Shown piece after piece: positions 8,621 to 17,040 of a stretch of 64,000 nucleotides of DNA. Every line of letters begins with the position of its first letter. Position 1 is the first letter of the stretch. A program made the position numbers and the translations under genes. The notes beneath the pieces were generated by a model. That model ran no database searches and had not been told where the DNA came from. It saw only the letters and a program-made list of their open reading frames with translations. The stretch is from Pseudonocardia autotrophica (GTDB lineage Bacteria; Actinomycetota; Actinomycetes; Mycobacteriales; Pseudonocardiaceae), in assembly GCF_000717175.1 (NCBI RefSeq), contig NZ_JNYD01000024.1, positions 25,861 through 89,860 of the forward strand. Direction: 5' to 3'.

Positions 8621-8723
8621 ACGCACCTCCGTTGGGGAGCCCGCGGTGCGTCGCGTGCGCGCCGGGTTCCCTGTCGAACCGCAGAACGATCAACAGGGAG
8701 GTACCCGGAGGGTCGTCCGCCTG

Positions 8724-9932
8724 CTACTCCTCTGTGACCGTTGCCACGTCCGGGACCGGTTCCCCGGCCGCGACGAGCTGTTCGCCGCGCTCGTAGTCCT
8801 CGTCGGCCCGGTGGGTGGCGACCCCGACCGCGCGGCCCTGCTCGTCGGCGTACCAGACGGTGAAGGCGCCGTCGCCGTGGTCGACGAGCCGGTCGTGGTC
8901 GTAGCCGTCGCCCCAGGCGGCGTACTTGAGGGTGCGGTCGCCGATCTCGGTCCAGAAGCCCGGCACGGCGTCCCAGCGCAGGTCGGCCCCGGCGGCCACC
9001 CCGCCCGCGACGGTGCCCATCGCCTCCGCCTCGCCCCAGTGCTCGACGACGAGGTGGCGGCCCGCGGTGGCGTTGCGCGCGTAGGCGACGTCGCCGGCGG
9101 CGTAGAGGCCCGGCAGCGAGGTGCGCATGTGCTCGTCGACGACCACGCGGTCCTGCTCGACCCGCGCGCCGGTGGCGCGGGCGAGGGTGACGTGCGGGTC
9201 GATTCCGCCGGCCACCAGCACGAGGTCGGCCTCCAGCGGGGCGCGCCCGGACACCCGGACCCGGCGCGGACGCTCGTCCGGGTCGCCCAGCGGCTCGATC
9301 GCCTCGACCTGCGCGCCGCCGACCAGCGTGACGCCGTCCTCGGCGAGCCAGCCGGCGATCCGGCGGCCGGCGTCGGCGCCGAGGCGCTTCTCCTGCGGCA
9401 GGTCCTCGGTGCTCACGACCGTCACGTCCAGCCCCCGGCGGGCCAGGGAGGCGGCGGCCTCGCAGCCGATGAACCCCGACCCGACCACGACGGCGCTGCG
9501 GGCGGTGAGGGCGGCCGAGCGCAGCTCCTTGGCGCTGTCGAGCGAGCGCAGCATGGCGACGGCGGGCGCGTCGGCGCCGGGCACCGGGAGCGGCTTGGGC
9601 GCGGAGCCGGTGGCCAGGACACAGGCCTTGTAGGTGATTCGCGCGCCGCCGGACAGCTGCGCGGCGCGCTCCTCACCGTGCAGCGTGGTCACCATCTGCC
9701 GCAGCAGCAACGTGATGCCGCGGTCGGTGTAGGTGGTGGCGGGGGTGAGCTCCGTGTCGCCCGCCTCGGACTCGCCGCGGAGGTAGTCCTTCGACAGCGG
9801 CGGCCGGAAGTAGGGCGGCGCGGTGTCGTCCGAGACGAGCACGACCGCGCCCTCGCCCCCGTGGTCGCGGTAGCTGGTGGCGGCGGCCAGCGCGGCCGGC
9901 CCGCCGCCGACGACGAGGAGTTCGGCATGCAT
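8724..9932 (-). CDS. FAD/NAD(P)-dependent oxidoreductase (ferredoxin/rubredoxin reductase type)
   Basis: The product is 402 residues. FAD binds at ELLVVGGGPAALAAATSY near the N-terminus, NAD(P)H at SAVVVGSGFIGCEAAASLARRG, and the second FAD motif is TSLPGLYAAGDVAY. The PPYFRPPLSKDYLRGE segment and the C-terminal domain starting near FWTEIGDRTLKYAAWG are typical of reductases serving ferredoxins or oxygenases. No ferredoxin or P450 gene is adjacent, so the partner is unknown. The ATG at 9932 begins just before the FAD motif; an in-frame ATG at 9977 would add 15 residues. Confidence 0.85.
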   Translation of the reverse strand: MHAELLVVGGGPAALAAATSYRDHGGEGAVVLVSDDTAPPYFRPPLSKDYLRGESEAGDTELTPATTYTDRGITLLLRQMVTTLHGEERAAQLSGGARITYKACVLATGSAPKPLPVPGADAPAVAMLRSLDSAKELRSAALTARSAVVVGSGFIGCEAAASLARRGLDVTVVSTEDLPQEKRLGADAGRRIAGWLAEDGVTLVGGAQVEAIEPLGDPDERPRRVRVSGRAPLEADLVLVAGGIDPHVTLARATGARVEQDRVVVDEHMRTSLPGLYAAGDVAYARNATAGRHLVVEHWGEAEAMGTVAGGVAAGADLRWDAVPGFWTEIGDRTLKYAAWGDGYDHDRLVDHGDGAFTVWYADEQGRAVGVATHRADEDYERGEQLVAAGEPVPDVATVTEE

Positions 9933-10005
9933 GTGACGCGGGATACCCGGCGGCGGAGATCGACTCACATGATCCACTCGCCCCGCCGCCGGGCACCGCG
10001 TCGGC

Positions 10006-11820
10006 TCAGCCGGTGTGGTGCACCTCCTGCAGGCCGTACACCGGGGTCGGGATCCCCTCGAGCCGGGCCTTGAGCTGCAGCGCCAGGTAGAGCGAGTAGT
10101 GGCGGCTCTGGTGCAGGTTGCCGCCGTGGAACCACAGCCCCTCCTGCTGGGTGGGCTTCCACATGTTGCGCTGCTCGCCCTCCCACGGGCCCGGGTCCTT
10201 GGTGGTGTCGGAGCCCAGCCCCCACACCTTGCCGACCTTGTCGGCGACCTCCGGGCTGATGAGGTCCGCGGCCCAGCCGTTCATCGAGCCGTACCCCGTC
10301 GCGTAGACGACGAGGTCCGCCTCGAGCTCGGTGCCGTCGTCGAGCTTCACGGTGTGCTCGGTCAGCTCGACGACCTGGCCCTGCACCAGCTTGACCTCTC
10401 CGTCGGCGATGAGGTCCGCCGCACCGACGTCGATGTAGTAGCCCGAGCCGCGGCGCAGGTACTTCATGAACAGGCCGGAGTCGTCGTCGCCCCAGTCGTG
10501 GCGGAACCCGGAGGCCTCCAGACGGTCGTAGAACTCCTGGTCCCGCTCCTTGATCGCCGCGTACACCGGCTGCTGGAAGGTGTGCATGATCCGGTACGGG
10601 ATGGACGCGAAGGTCATGTCGGCCTTCTGCGTGGTCATCCCGGCGGCGACCGCGCGCTCCGAGTACAGGTCGCCCAGCCCCAGGTCCATCAGGGAGTCGG
10701 ACCTGACGATGTGGGTCGAGGAGCGCTGCACCATCGTGACGTCGGCGCCCACCTCCCACAGCGCGCCGCAGATGTCGAAGGCCGAGTTGTTCGACCCGAC
10801 GACCACGACCTTCTTGTCCTTGTAGGCGTCCGGGCCCGGGTGCTTCGAGCTGTGGTGCTGCTCGCCCCGGAACACGTCCTGGCCGGGCAGCTGCGGCACG
10901 TTCGGCTTGCCGGACATGCCGGTGGCCAGCACGAGCTGCTGGGGGTGGAGGGTGATCTCCTCGCCGTCACGGTCGACGACGACCGTCCACTCCTTCGCCT
11001 CCTCGTCGTACGAGGCGGACTTGCAGGTCGTGGAGGACCAGTAGTTGACCTCCATGACCTTCGTGTACATCTCGAGCCAGTCGGCGATCTTGTCCTTCGG
11101 CGCGAAGACCGGCCAGTTCTTCGGGAAGTCGATGTACGGCAGGTGGTCGTACCAGACCGGGTCGTGCAGGCAGAGCGACTTGTACCGGCCCCGCCACTGG
11201 TCGCCGGGCCGCGGGTACCGGTCGACGACCACGTGCGGCACGCCGAGCTGCTTCAGCCGCGCGCCGAGCGCGATGCCGCCCTGCCCGCCGCCGACCACGA
11301 CGACGTACGGCTGCCGGGTGCGGCCCATCTCCTCGACCTCGGCCTGACGGGCCTCGGACCAGGTCACGCGCTCGCGGTTGACGCCGTGCTCGGCGCCCAT
11401 CGGCCGGCGCTCGCCCTGGGGCTCCTCGTGCTCCTTCAGCTCGTAGAGCGTGGTGAGGAAGGTCCAGGCGCCCTCGTCGGTGAGCCGCAGGTGCCCGCGG
11501 CCCCGGCCCACGGCCGTCTCGAACGCGATCCAGGCGTCGACGACGCCGTCGGCCTCGGTCGGCTCCTCGGTGGCGTGGAAGTTGCGTGCGTCCGTGGACT
11601 CCATGGTCGACCGCAGCAGGTCCGCGATCCCGTCGCGGTTCTCGACGGTCTTGATGTTCCAGGTGAACGCGACCAGGTCGCGCCAGAACGACGTCGTCGC
11701 GAAGAGGCCGGCCGCCCGCTCGGCGTCCCGGGCCGCGAGGGCGGCCTCGAAGTCGGCGAGCCACGTGTCGACCCGCTCGCGGGCCCCGGTGGCGGCGGCC
11801 GGTTCGAGGGTCTGGGTCAT
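10006..11820 (-). CDS. Flavin-containing monooxygenase with N-terminal NTF2-like domain
   Basis: The product is 604 residues. Residues about 14-150 look like an NTF2/SnoaL-type domain (VDTWLADFEAALAARDAERAAGLF, SFWRDLVAFTWNIKT). The rest is a class B flavin monooxygenase with the FAD loop VVVVGGGQGGIALGARL, the NADP loop VVVVGSNNSAFDICGALW and the DLVVYATGYGSM motif. It should insert oxygen (N- or S-oxidation, or Baeyer-Villiger) using NADPH; the substrate is unknown. GGGAGG lies five bases before the ATG at 11820. It is divergent from the aldo-keto reductase gene, with a small dyad between them. Confidence 0.85.
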   Translation of the reverse strand: MTQTLEPAAATGARERVDTWLADFEAALAARDAERAAGLFATTSFWRDLVAFTWNIKTVENRDGIADLLRSTMESTDARNFHATEEPTEADGVVDAWIAFETAVGRGRGHLRLTDEGAWTFLTTLYELKEHEEPQGERRPMGAEHGVNRERVTWSEARQAEVEEMGRTRQPYVVVVGGGQGGIALGARLKQLGVPHVVVDRYPRPGDQWRGRYKSLCLHDPVWYDHLPYIDFPKNWPVFAPKDKIADWLEMYTKVMEVNYWSSTTCKSASYDEEAKEWTVVVDRDGEEITLHPQQLVLATGMSGKPNVPQLPGQDVFRGEQHHSSKHPGPDAYKDKKVVVVGSNNSAFDICGALWEVGADVTMVQRSSTHIVRSDSLMDLGLGDLYSERAVAAGMTTQKADMTFASIPYRIMHTFQQPVYAAIKERDQEFYDRLEASGFRHDWGDDDSGLFMKYLRRGSGYYIDVGAADLIADGEVKLVQGQVVELTEHTVKLDDGTELEADLVVYATGYGSMNGWAADLISPEVADKVGKVWGLGSDTTKDPGPWEGEQRNMWKPTQQEGLWFHGGNLHQSRHYSLYLALQLKARLEGIPTPVYGLQEVHHTG

Positions 11821-11893
11821 GCGGACCTCCCTGTCCGTCTCCCGTGTGGTGCGTGCCACTCCACTGAAGCCCCCCGCGGCACGGGGATCAAGG

Positions 11894-11912
11894 GTTGCAG
11901 CGCCGTTGCAAC
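11894..11912. promoter_or_regulatory. Candidate operator dyad between divergent FMO and aldo-keto reductase genes
   Basis: The arms GTTGCA and TGCAAC, six bases each, are separated by seven bases. The site sits between the two divergent starts, about 75 bases upstream of each. A regulator could use it to control both genes, but no regulator gene is adjacent. Confidence 0.3.
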
Positions 11913-11985
11913 TCCGCGGCGGGCCGGTGCACCTCGAAGGGCGTCGTCACGGCATCGCGGCCGGCTGATGTGGCAGCGTGGGGGC

Positions 11986-12975
11986 GTGACCTCCGTACGC
12001 CGCATCGGGATCGGGCTGGCCGCGGTCGGCCGGCCCGCGTACATCACCGCCGGACGGGAGCGCGACCTCGGCGACGCGCGGGACGTCGAGGCGCTGCGCG
12101 AACGCACGTGGGCGGTGCTCGACGCGGCCTACGCGGCGGGGATCCGGTACGTCGACGCCGCCCGGTCCTACGGCCGGGCCGAGGAGTTCCTGGCCGGCTG
12201 GCTGGCCGCCCGCCCGGACACGACGGACGTCGAGATCGGGTCGAAGTGGGGGTACCGGTACGTCGGCGACTGGCGGCTCGACGGGGTGCCGATGGTCGAC
12301 TCCGCAGGCTCCGTCTCCGGAACACACGAGGTCAAGGACCACTCGGTCGAGGCGTTCGCCGAGCAGTCCGCGGAGTCGCTGGCGCTGCTCGGGGACCGGC
12401 TCGCGGTCTACCACGTGCACTCGGCGACGCTCGACACCGGCGCGCTCGACGACGCCGAGCTCCACCGTGCGATGGCCGACCTGCGCGAGCACGGGATCCG
12501 GGTCGGGATCTCGACGTCCGGGCCGCGGCAGGCCGAGGCCGTGCGGCGGGCGCTCGACGTGACCGTGGACGGCGAGCCGCTGTTCACCTCGTTCCAGAGC
12601 ACCTGGAACATCCTCGAGCCGTCGGTCGGGCCGGCCCTGGCGGAGGCCGCGGACGCGGGCGCCAGGGTGATCGTCAAGGAGGCCGTCGCGAACGGGCGGC
12701 TGGCGCCGGGCGGCGCGACGGACTCGCGGGACGACCGGGTCGCCAACCTGGCCGACGAGCTGGGCACCAGCGTGGACCGGCTGGCGTTCGCGGCGGTGCT
12801 GGCCGAGCCGTGGGCGGGGATCGTGCTCTCCGGCGCCGTCGACCCCGCGCAGGTGGCGAGCAACGTGGCCGCGACCGGGCTGAAGATCCCGGCCGAGGTG
12901 GAGGACGAGCTGCTCGACCTCGCCGAGCCCGCCGAGCAGTACTGGGCCGCCCGCGGCGCCCGCGCCTGGGCCTGA
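11986..12975 (+). CDS. Aldo/keto reductase
   Basis: The product is 329 residues with the AKR TIM-barrel pattern: an opening RIGIGLAAVGRPAYI, DAAYAAGIRYVDAARSYGRAEEFLAGWL (catalytic Asp and Tyr), the SKWGY strand (Lys), and YHVHSATLD (the usual His strand). It should reduce carbonyls with NADPH; the substrate is unknown. The GTG at 11986 was preferred because the first strand starts there; an in-frame ATG at 11968 would add six residues. It is divergent from the FMO gene. Confidence 0.85.
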   Translation: MTSVRRIGIGLAAVGRPAYITAGRERDLGDARDVEALRERTWAVLDAAYAAGIRYVDAARSYGRAEEFLAGWLAARPDTTDVEIGSKWGYRYVGDWRLDGVPMVDSAGSVSGTHEVKDHSVEAFAEQSAESLALLGDRLAVYHVHSATLDTGALDDAELHRAMADLREHGIRVGISTSGPRQAEAVRRALDVTVDGEPLFTSFQSTWNILEPSVGPALAEAADAGARVIVKEAVANGRLAPGGATDSRDDRVANLADELGTSVDRLAFAAVLAEPWAGIVLSGAVDPAQVASNVAATGLKIPAEVEDELLDLAEPAEQYWAARGARAWA

Positions 12976-13021
12976 ACCCGTGCGGGCCGTTCCGGAGAGG
13001 TGTTACCTGCGTCACGGGTTC
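12974..13021. terminator. Long inverted repeat at the end of the aldo-keto reductase gene
   Basis: GAACCCGTG at 12974-12982 is matched by CACGGGTTC at 13013-13021, with a 30-base loop. The left arm starts inside the aldo-keto reductase stop codon. It may be a weak terminator, or a leader structure for the binding protein that starts 70 bases on. There is no U tract. Confidence 0.3.
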
Positions 13022-13090
13022 GGGTAGAAAGCTCCCATCCTGGTCCGGACGCACCCGGCGTGCCGGCCGCGGGGGAGGGGAGAACGGCCG

Positions 13091-14062
13091 ATGTTGCGGA
13101 CATCAGCACGTCGCCGCGCCGGTGTGGTCCTCGGTGCGCTCGAAGTCGCCGCGACGGTACTGGCCGGCTGCGGCGGGGGCAGCACCTCCGGATCGGGCTC
13201 CGGGTCCGGTTCCGGGGGCGGGATGACGGTCAAGGCCGGCGAGTTCCCCTGGAGCGCCGCCACGCTGACCAACGCGATCCTCGCCGAGGTCGCCGCGCAG
13301 CACCCGGAGCTGGGGGTCTCCCGGATCGACACCACCACGCTGGGGCCGGCCCCGGCGTGGGCCGGCGCACAGCGGGGCGACATCGACCTGCTCGCCGAGG
13401 TCGCGCTGCCCAACCAGCAGCAGCTGGCCGACAAGGCCAAGGACCGGATGAGCCTGGTGCACCAGACCTACGGCGGCGCCGCCCAGGGCTGGTTCGTCCC
13501 CACCTACGCCACGGAGCCCGGGCAGCCGCTCACCGGCCTCACCAGCGTCACGCAGCTCAACAACTACGCCGCCGCGCTCGGCAACAAGCTCGTCGATGCG
13601 GACCCGAGCTTCATCACCACGCAGCAGAACGTTAAGCGGCTCGCGGGCTACGGCCTGACCCTGCAGCAGGTCACCTCCAGCGAGGCGGCCCAGCTGGCGG
13701 AGCTGAAGCGGGCGTACGACAGTAGGAAGCCGATCCTCGTGTACCTCTACCACCCGCACTGGGTGTTCACGCAGTTCCAGATGACCCAGCTGAGCGAGCC
13801 CACGCCGTACCGGCCCGACTGCTTCACCACGGGCAACGGCGCCTGCGCGATGCCGGACTACTCGGCCTGGACCGCGGCGAGTACGACCCTGCAGCAGCAG
13901 ACGCCGAAGTTCTACGCGATGCTGCAGAAGTTCGAGATCCCGGTGGCTGACGTCGAGGCCATGCAGAAGAGCGTCGACATCGACAAGCAGCCCGCCGACC
14001 AGGTCGCCAAGCAGTGGCTCGCGGCGAACCAGCAGCGCGTGCAGCAATGGCTGGCGGGCTGA
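13091..14062 (+). CDS. Glycine betaine/proline-type ABC transporter substrate-binding lipoprotein (OpuAC family)
   Basis: This 323-residue lipoprotein has a short signal peptide and the lipobox L-A-G-C (Cys near residue 27), then a Ser-Gly linker. The mature part fits OpuAC/ProX proteins: KAGEFPWSAATLTNAILAEV, a Trp-rich ligand region (PILVYLYHPHWVFTQF) and the C-terminal VADVEAMQKSVDIDKQPADQVAKQWL helix. It would capture a quaternary amine or similar osmolyte outside the membrane. GAGGGGAG lies about 8 bases before the ATG. No permease or ATPase gene is adjacent, so it is an orphan binding protein here. Confidence 0.85.
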   Translation: MLRTSARRRAGVVLGALEVAATVLAGCGGGSTSGSGSGSGSGGGMTVKAGEFPWSAATLTNAILAEVAAQHPELGVSRIDTTTLGPAPAWAGAQRGDIDLLAEVALPNQQQLADKAKDRMSLVHQTYGGAAQGWFVPTYATEPGQPLTGLTSVTQLNNYAAALGNKLVDADPSFITTQQNVKRLAGYGLTLQQVTSSEAAQLAELKRAYDSRKPILVYLYHPHWVFTQFQMTQLSEPTPYRPDCFTTGNGACAMPDYSAWTAASTTLQQQTPKFYAMLQKFEIPVADVEAMQKSVDIDKQPADQVAKQWLAANQQRVQQWLAG

Positions 14063-14126
14063 ACGTCGTGAGCGGGCGGCGCGTCCGCTCATTCCTAGCG
14101 AGCGAGAGCGCCCTTCGTCCGTCCGA

Positions 14127-15167
14127 CTACCGGACGCGGAGGACGGGCTTGCCGGGGGCGCGGTCGGGGGAGTCGAGGTAGGTGTGGGCGGCGGCGACGT
14201 CGTCGAAGTCGAAGACCCGGTCGACCACCGGCCGCAGCGCCCCGCACGCCAGCCCGGACCGCACGAACGCGACCGCCCGGCGCAGCGCGGCCGGGTCGCC
14301 GGTGATCTCGAAGACCCGGTAGCGGCGGAGCCAGACGGCCGCGTACCCGCCGCCCGGCAGGGGAGTGGGCAGCCCGGACAGCCCGCCGTGCACGATCACG
14401 CTCGCCCCGGGCGCGCAGGCCGCGACCAGCTGGCCGACCTGCGGTCCGCCGACCGCGTCGAGGACCAGGTCGGCGCCTGCCGACCCGCCGGGATCGGCCC
14501 GCTCCAGAGCGGCACGGAGGGCGTCGGCGAGGGAGCCGCCGCCGGGGACCTCCCGGCCGTCGCCCTCGTACGCCCCGGTCACGACGACCTCGGCCGCGCC
14601 CGCCTCGCGGAGCGCCGCCTCCGGCCCGGGCGCCGGGACGGTCGCGACCGGCACCGCGCCCAGGTACCGCAGCACCTGCAGCGCCGCGACGCCGATGCTG
14701 TTCGCGGCCGCCGTGACCACCACCCGGTCACCGGGCCGGACCCGCAGGATCTCGGCGACCATCCCGTACACCGTCACGTACGGCATCCAGACCGCCGCGC
14801 CGGTCACGGCGTCCATCCCGGCCGGCCGCCGGACCAGCGCCGCGGCCGGCACCACCGCCTCCTCGGCGTAGACCGGGTAGTCGTTCTGGGAGAACGCCGG
14901 GACCACGCTGACGGCCTCGCCCGGGGCCCAGCCGGCGACGTCCGGCCCGACCTCGAGGATCTCACCGGCCGCCTCGGTGCCCAGCCCCGCCGGCAGCCGC
15001 GGGTCCTCGAGGTAGGTGCCGCGGCGGAAGTTCACCTCCGCCCGGTTCAGGCCGACGGCGTCGACCCGGATGCGGACCTCGCCGGGGCCGGGCGCGCGGA
15101 CCGGCAGGTCCTCGACGCGCAGCACCTCGGGTCCGCCGAGCTCGTGGAATCTGATCACGCGGGGCAC
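14127..15167 (-). CDS. Zinc-type alcohol dehydrogenase / quinone oxidoreductase (MDR family)
   Basis: The product is 346 residues with the MDR layout: GroES-like domain with VIRFHELGGPEVLRVEDLPV and GLGTEAAGEILEVGPDV, then a Rossmann domain VVVTAAANSIGVAALQVLRYLGAVPVA. Zinc-binding cysteines are not evident, so a quinone-reductase-like NADPH enzyme is more likely than a zinc alcohol dehydrogenase. The GTG at 15167 was chosen to give a V-P-R-V-I-R-F start; a GTG at 15158 is nearly as good. Confidence 0.8.
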   Translation of the reverse strand: MPRVIRFHELGGPEVLRVEDLPVRAPGPGEVRIRVDAVGLNRAEVNFRRGTYLEDPRLPAGLGTEAAGEILEVGPDVAGWAPGEAVSVVPAFSQNDYPVYAEEAVVPAAALVRRPAGMDAVTGAAVWMPYVTVYGMVAEILRVRPGDRVVVTAAANSIGVAALQVLRYLGAVPVATVPAPGPEAALREAGAAEVVVTGAYEGDGREVPGGGSLADALRAALERADPGGSAGADLVLDAVGGPQVGQLVAACAPGASVIVHGGLSGLPTPLPGGGYAAVWLRRYRVFEITGDPAALRRAVAFVRSGLACGALRPVVDRVFDFDDVAAAHTYLDSPDRAPGKPVLRVR

Positions 15168-15237
15168 GCGGGGGATTCTGCCCCGCGCACGCCCGGGTGG
15201 CGGCCGCCGCACGTGCGCGACGACCGCCACCCGCCCC

Positions 15238-16887
15238 TCACGCGGGCAGGACGTGATCTCCCACCTTGTCCGTGGACAGGCACAGCGAGCACACGACCGC
15301 GTCGTGGGTCTCGCACTTCGTGACGTCCGGGCGCTCGAAGTCCTGCCGGCAGACGTGGCAGTGCAGGACCTCGCCCGACGGGTTGCCGTGCTCGTCGAAC
15401 ATCGGCAGGTCGAGGCCGTCGTCGGTGCGCCGCAGGTAGTACCTCCCCTTCGTCGCGATCGCCAGCAGCGGCGGCAGCACCACGGCCAGGCCGATCGCGA
15501 CGAGTGGGGAGAAGGGCTGGATCGCTGCGCCGAAGACCCCGAAGAACACCAGGATCGACACGCCCGCGGACACGATCATCGAGCCGAAGCCGACCGGGTT
15601 GACGGCGTAGAGCATGCCGCGCCGGAACTCGGGCGTGATCGGCGACAGCTTCAGCACGTACTTGTTGACCGCGATGTCGACGGCCACCACGACCACCCAG
15701 GACATGCCGCAGTTGGCGTAGAAGCCGAGGATCGTGTTGAGGAAGTCGAACATGTTCGCCTCCATCAGCACGAGCGCGATCACCAGGTTCACGCCGAGGA
15801 ACACCAGCCGGCCCGGGTAGTGCTTGGTGACCCGGGTGAAGGAGTTCGTCCAGGCCAGCGAGCCGGAGTAGGCGTTGGTGACGTTGATCTTGATCTGCGA
15901 GATCACGACGAGGACGACCGCGAGCGTCATCGCCAGCCACGGCGGCAGGAGGTCGCGGTAGATCTCCAGGAACTGGTGCACCGGCTGGTTGGCGACGGCG
16001 GCGCCGTCGGCCACGTTGGCGATCAGGTACACGGCGAGGAAGAGCCCGACGATCTGCTTGATCGCGCCGAAGAACACCCAGCCCGGGCCGGCGAGGATCA
16101 TCGAGGTCCACCAGCGCCGGGAGTTCTCGGGCGTCTTCGGCGGCATGAAGCGCAGGTAGTCGATCTGCTCGGCGATCTGCGCGATCAGCGACAGGCACAC
16201 GCCGGCGGCCAGCATCACGGCGCCGAGGCTGGGCGTGCCCTGACCGTTCTCGCCCTGGTAGGCGAAGAAGGAGCCCACCGAGTCGGGGTGGCTGACCAGC
16301 AGGTAGACGAACGGCGCGACCATCAGGACCAGCCACAGCGGGGTGGTCCACAGCTGCAGCTTCGACAGCAGGGACATCCCGTACACGACCAGCGGGAAGA
16401 TGATGAGCGTCGAGAGCGCGTAGCCCAGCCAGAGCGGGATGCCGAGCCCGAGCTCGAGGCCCTGGGCCATGATCGAGCCCTCGAGGGCGAAGAAGATGAA
16501 CGTGAACGTCGCGAAGATGACGTTCGTGACGACCGAGCCGTAGTAGCCGAAGCAGGAGCCGCGGGTGATCAGGTCGAGGTCGAGGTTGTAGCGCGCGGCG
16601 TAGTAGGCCAGCGGGAAGCCCGTGGCGAAGATGACCACCGCGAACACACCGATGCCCCAGAGGGCGTTGGTGGTGCCGTAGGAGATGCCGATGTTGGCGC
16701 CGATGGCGAAGTCGGCGAGGTAGGCGATGCCGCCCAGCGCCGTGACCCCGACGACCCCCGTCGACCACTTCCGGTAGCTGCGCGGGGCGAAGCGGAGGGT
16801 GTAGTCCTCCAGCGTCTCCTTCGCGGCGGTGCCGACGTCGGCGGTCGCCGCCGGCGCGGCGCTCGCCTCCCGGTTCTCGATGCTCAT
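15238..16887 (-). CDS. NCS1-family nucleobase/allantoin-type permease with Cys-rich C-terminal tail
   Basis: The product is 549 residues with about 12 membrane segments and the NCS1 pattern (RSYRKWSTGVVGVTALGGIAY near the start, then GIPLWLGYALSTLI and SQIKINVTNAYSGSLAWTN). The family imports purines, cytosine, hydantoins, allantoin or thiamine with a cation. After the last helix, about 70 cytoplasmic residues carry Cys510, Cys513, Cys525, His528, Cys533 and Cys536 as CxxC-x11-CxxH-x4-CxxC, a likely zinc-binding module not standard in NCS1 carriers. A GAAAGG site precedes the ATG at 16887. No catabolic genes are adjacent, so the substrate is open. Confidence 0.85.
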   Translation of the reverse strand: MSIENREASAAPAATADVGTAAKETLEDYTLRFAPRSYRKWSTGVVGVTALGGIAYLADFAIGANIGISYGTTNALWGIGVFAVVIFATGFPLAYYAARYNLDLDLITRGSCFGYYGSVVTNVIFATFTFIFFALEGSIMAQGLELGLGIPLWLGYALSTLIIFPLVVYGMSLLSKLQLWTTPLWLVLMVAPFVYLLVSHPDSVGSFFAYQGENGQGTPSLGAVMLAAGVCLSLIAQIAEQIDYLRFMPPKTPENSRRWWTSMILAGPGWVFFGAIKQIVGLFLAVYLIANVADGAAVANQPVHQFLEIYRDLLPPWLAMTLAVVLVVISQIKINVTNAYSGSLAWTNSFTRVTKHYPGRLVFLGVNLVIALVLMEANMFDFLNTILGFYANCGMSWVVVVAVDIAVNKYVLKLSPITPEFRRGMLYAVNPVGFGSMIVSAGVSILVFFGVFGAAIQPFSPLVAIGLAVVLPPLLAIATKGRYYLRRTDDGLDLPMFDEHGNPSGEVLHCHVCRQDFERPDVTKCETHDAVVCSLCLSTDKVGDHVLPA

Positions 16888-17040
16888 GCGGCTGCCTTTC
16901 CGGACATCGTCCGTTCGCGGAGTGACGTTCGGTGGTGATCTCCGGCGGCCCACCCGGGTGCGCGCCGGCGGGGGCTGCGCCGACCCCGACGACAGGGAAC
17001 AGCCCCGCGCTAAACGACCGCCAAGTGCCGCCCGATCAGG

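Noticed and set aside
8127..10073. Long open frame on the plus strand across two minus-strand genes
   Set aside because: The translation is low-complexity Arg/Pro/Ala/Gly sequence with no motif; the minus-strand frames here hold clear FAD-oxidoreductase and ACAD-like domains. Such shadows are expected at this GC content, and the same holds for the long antisense frames at 17074-20343, 21552-23852 and 57040-60072.
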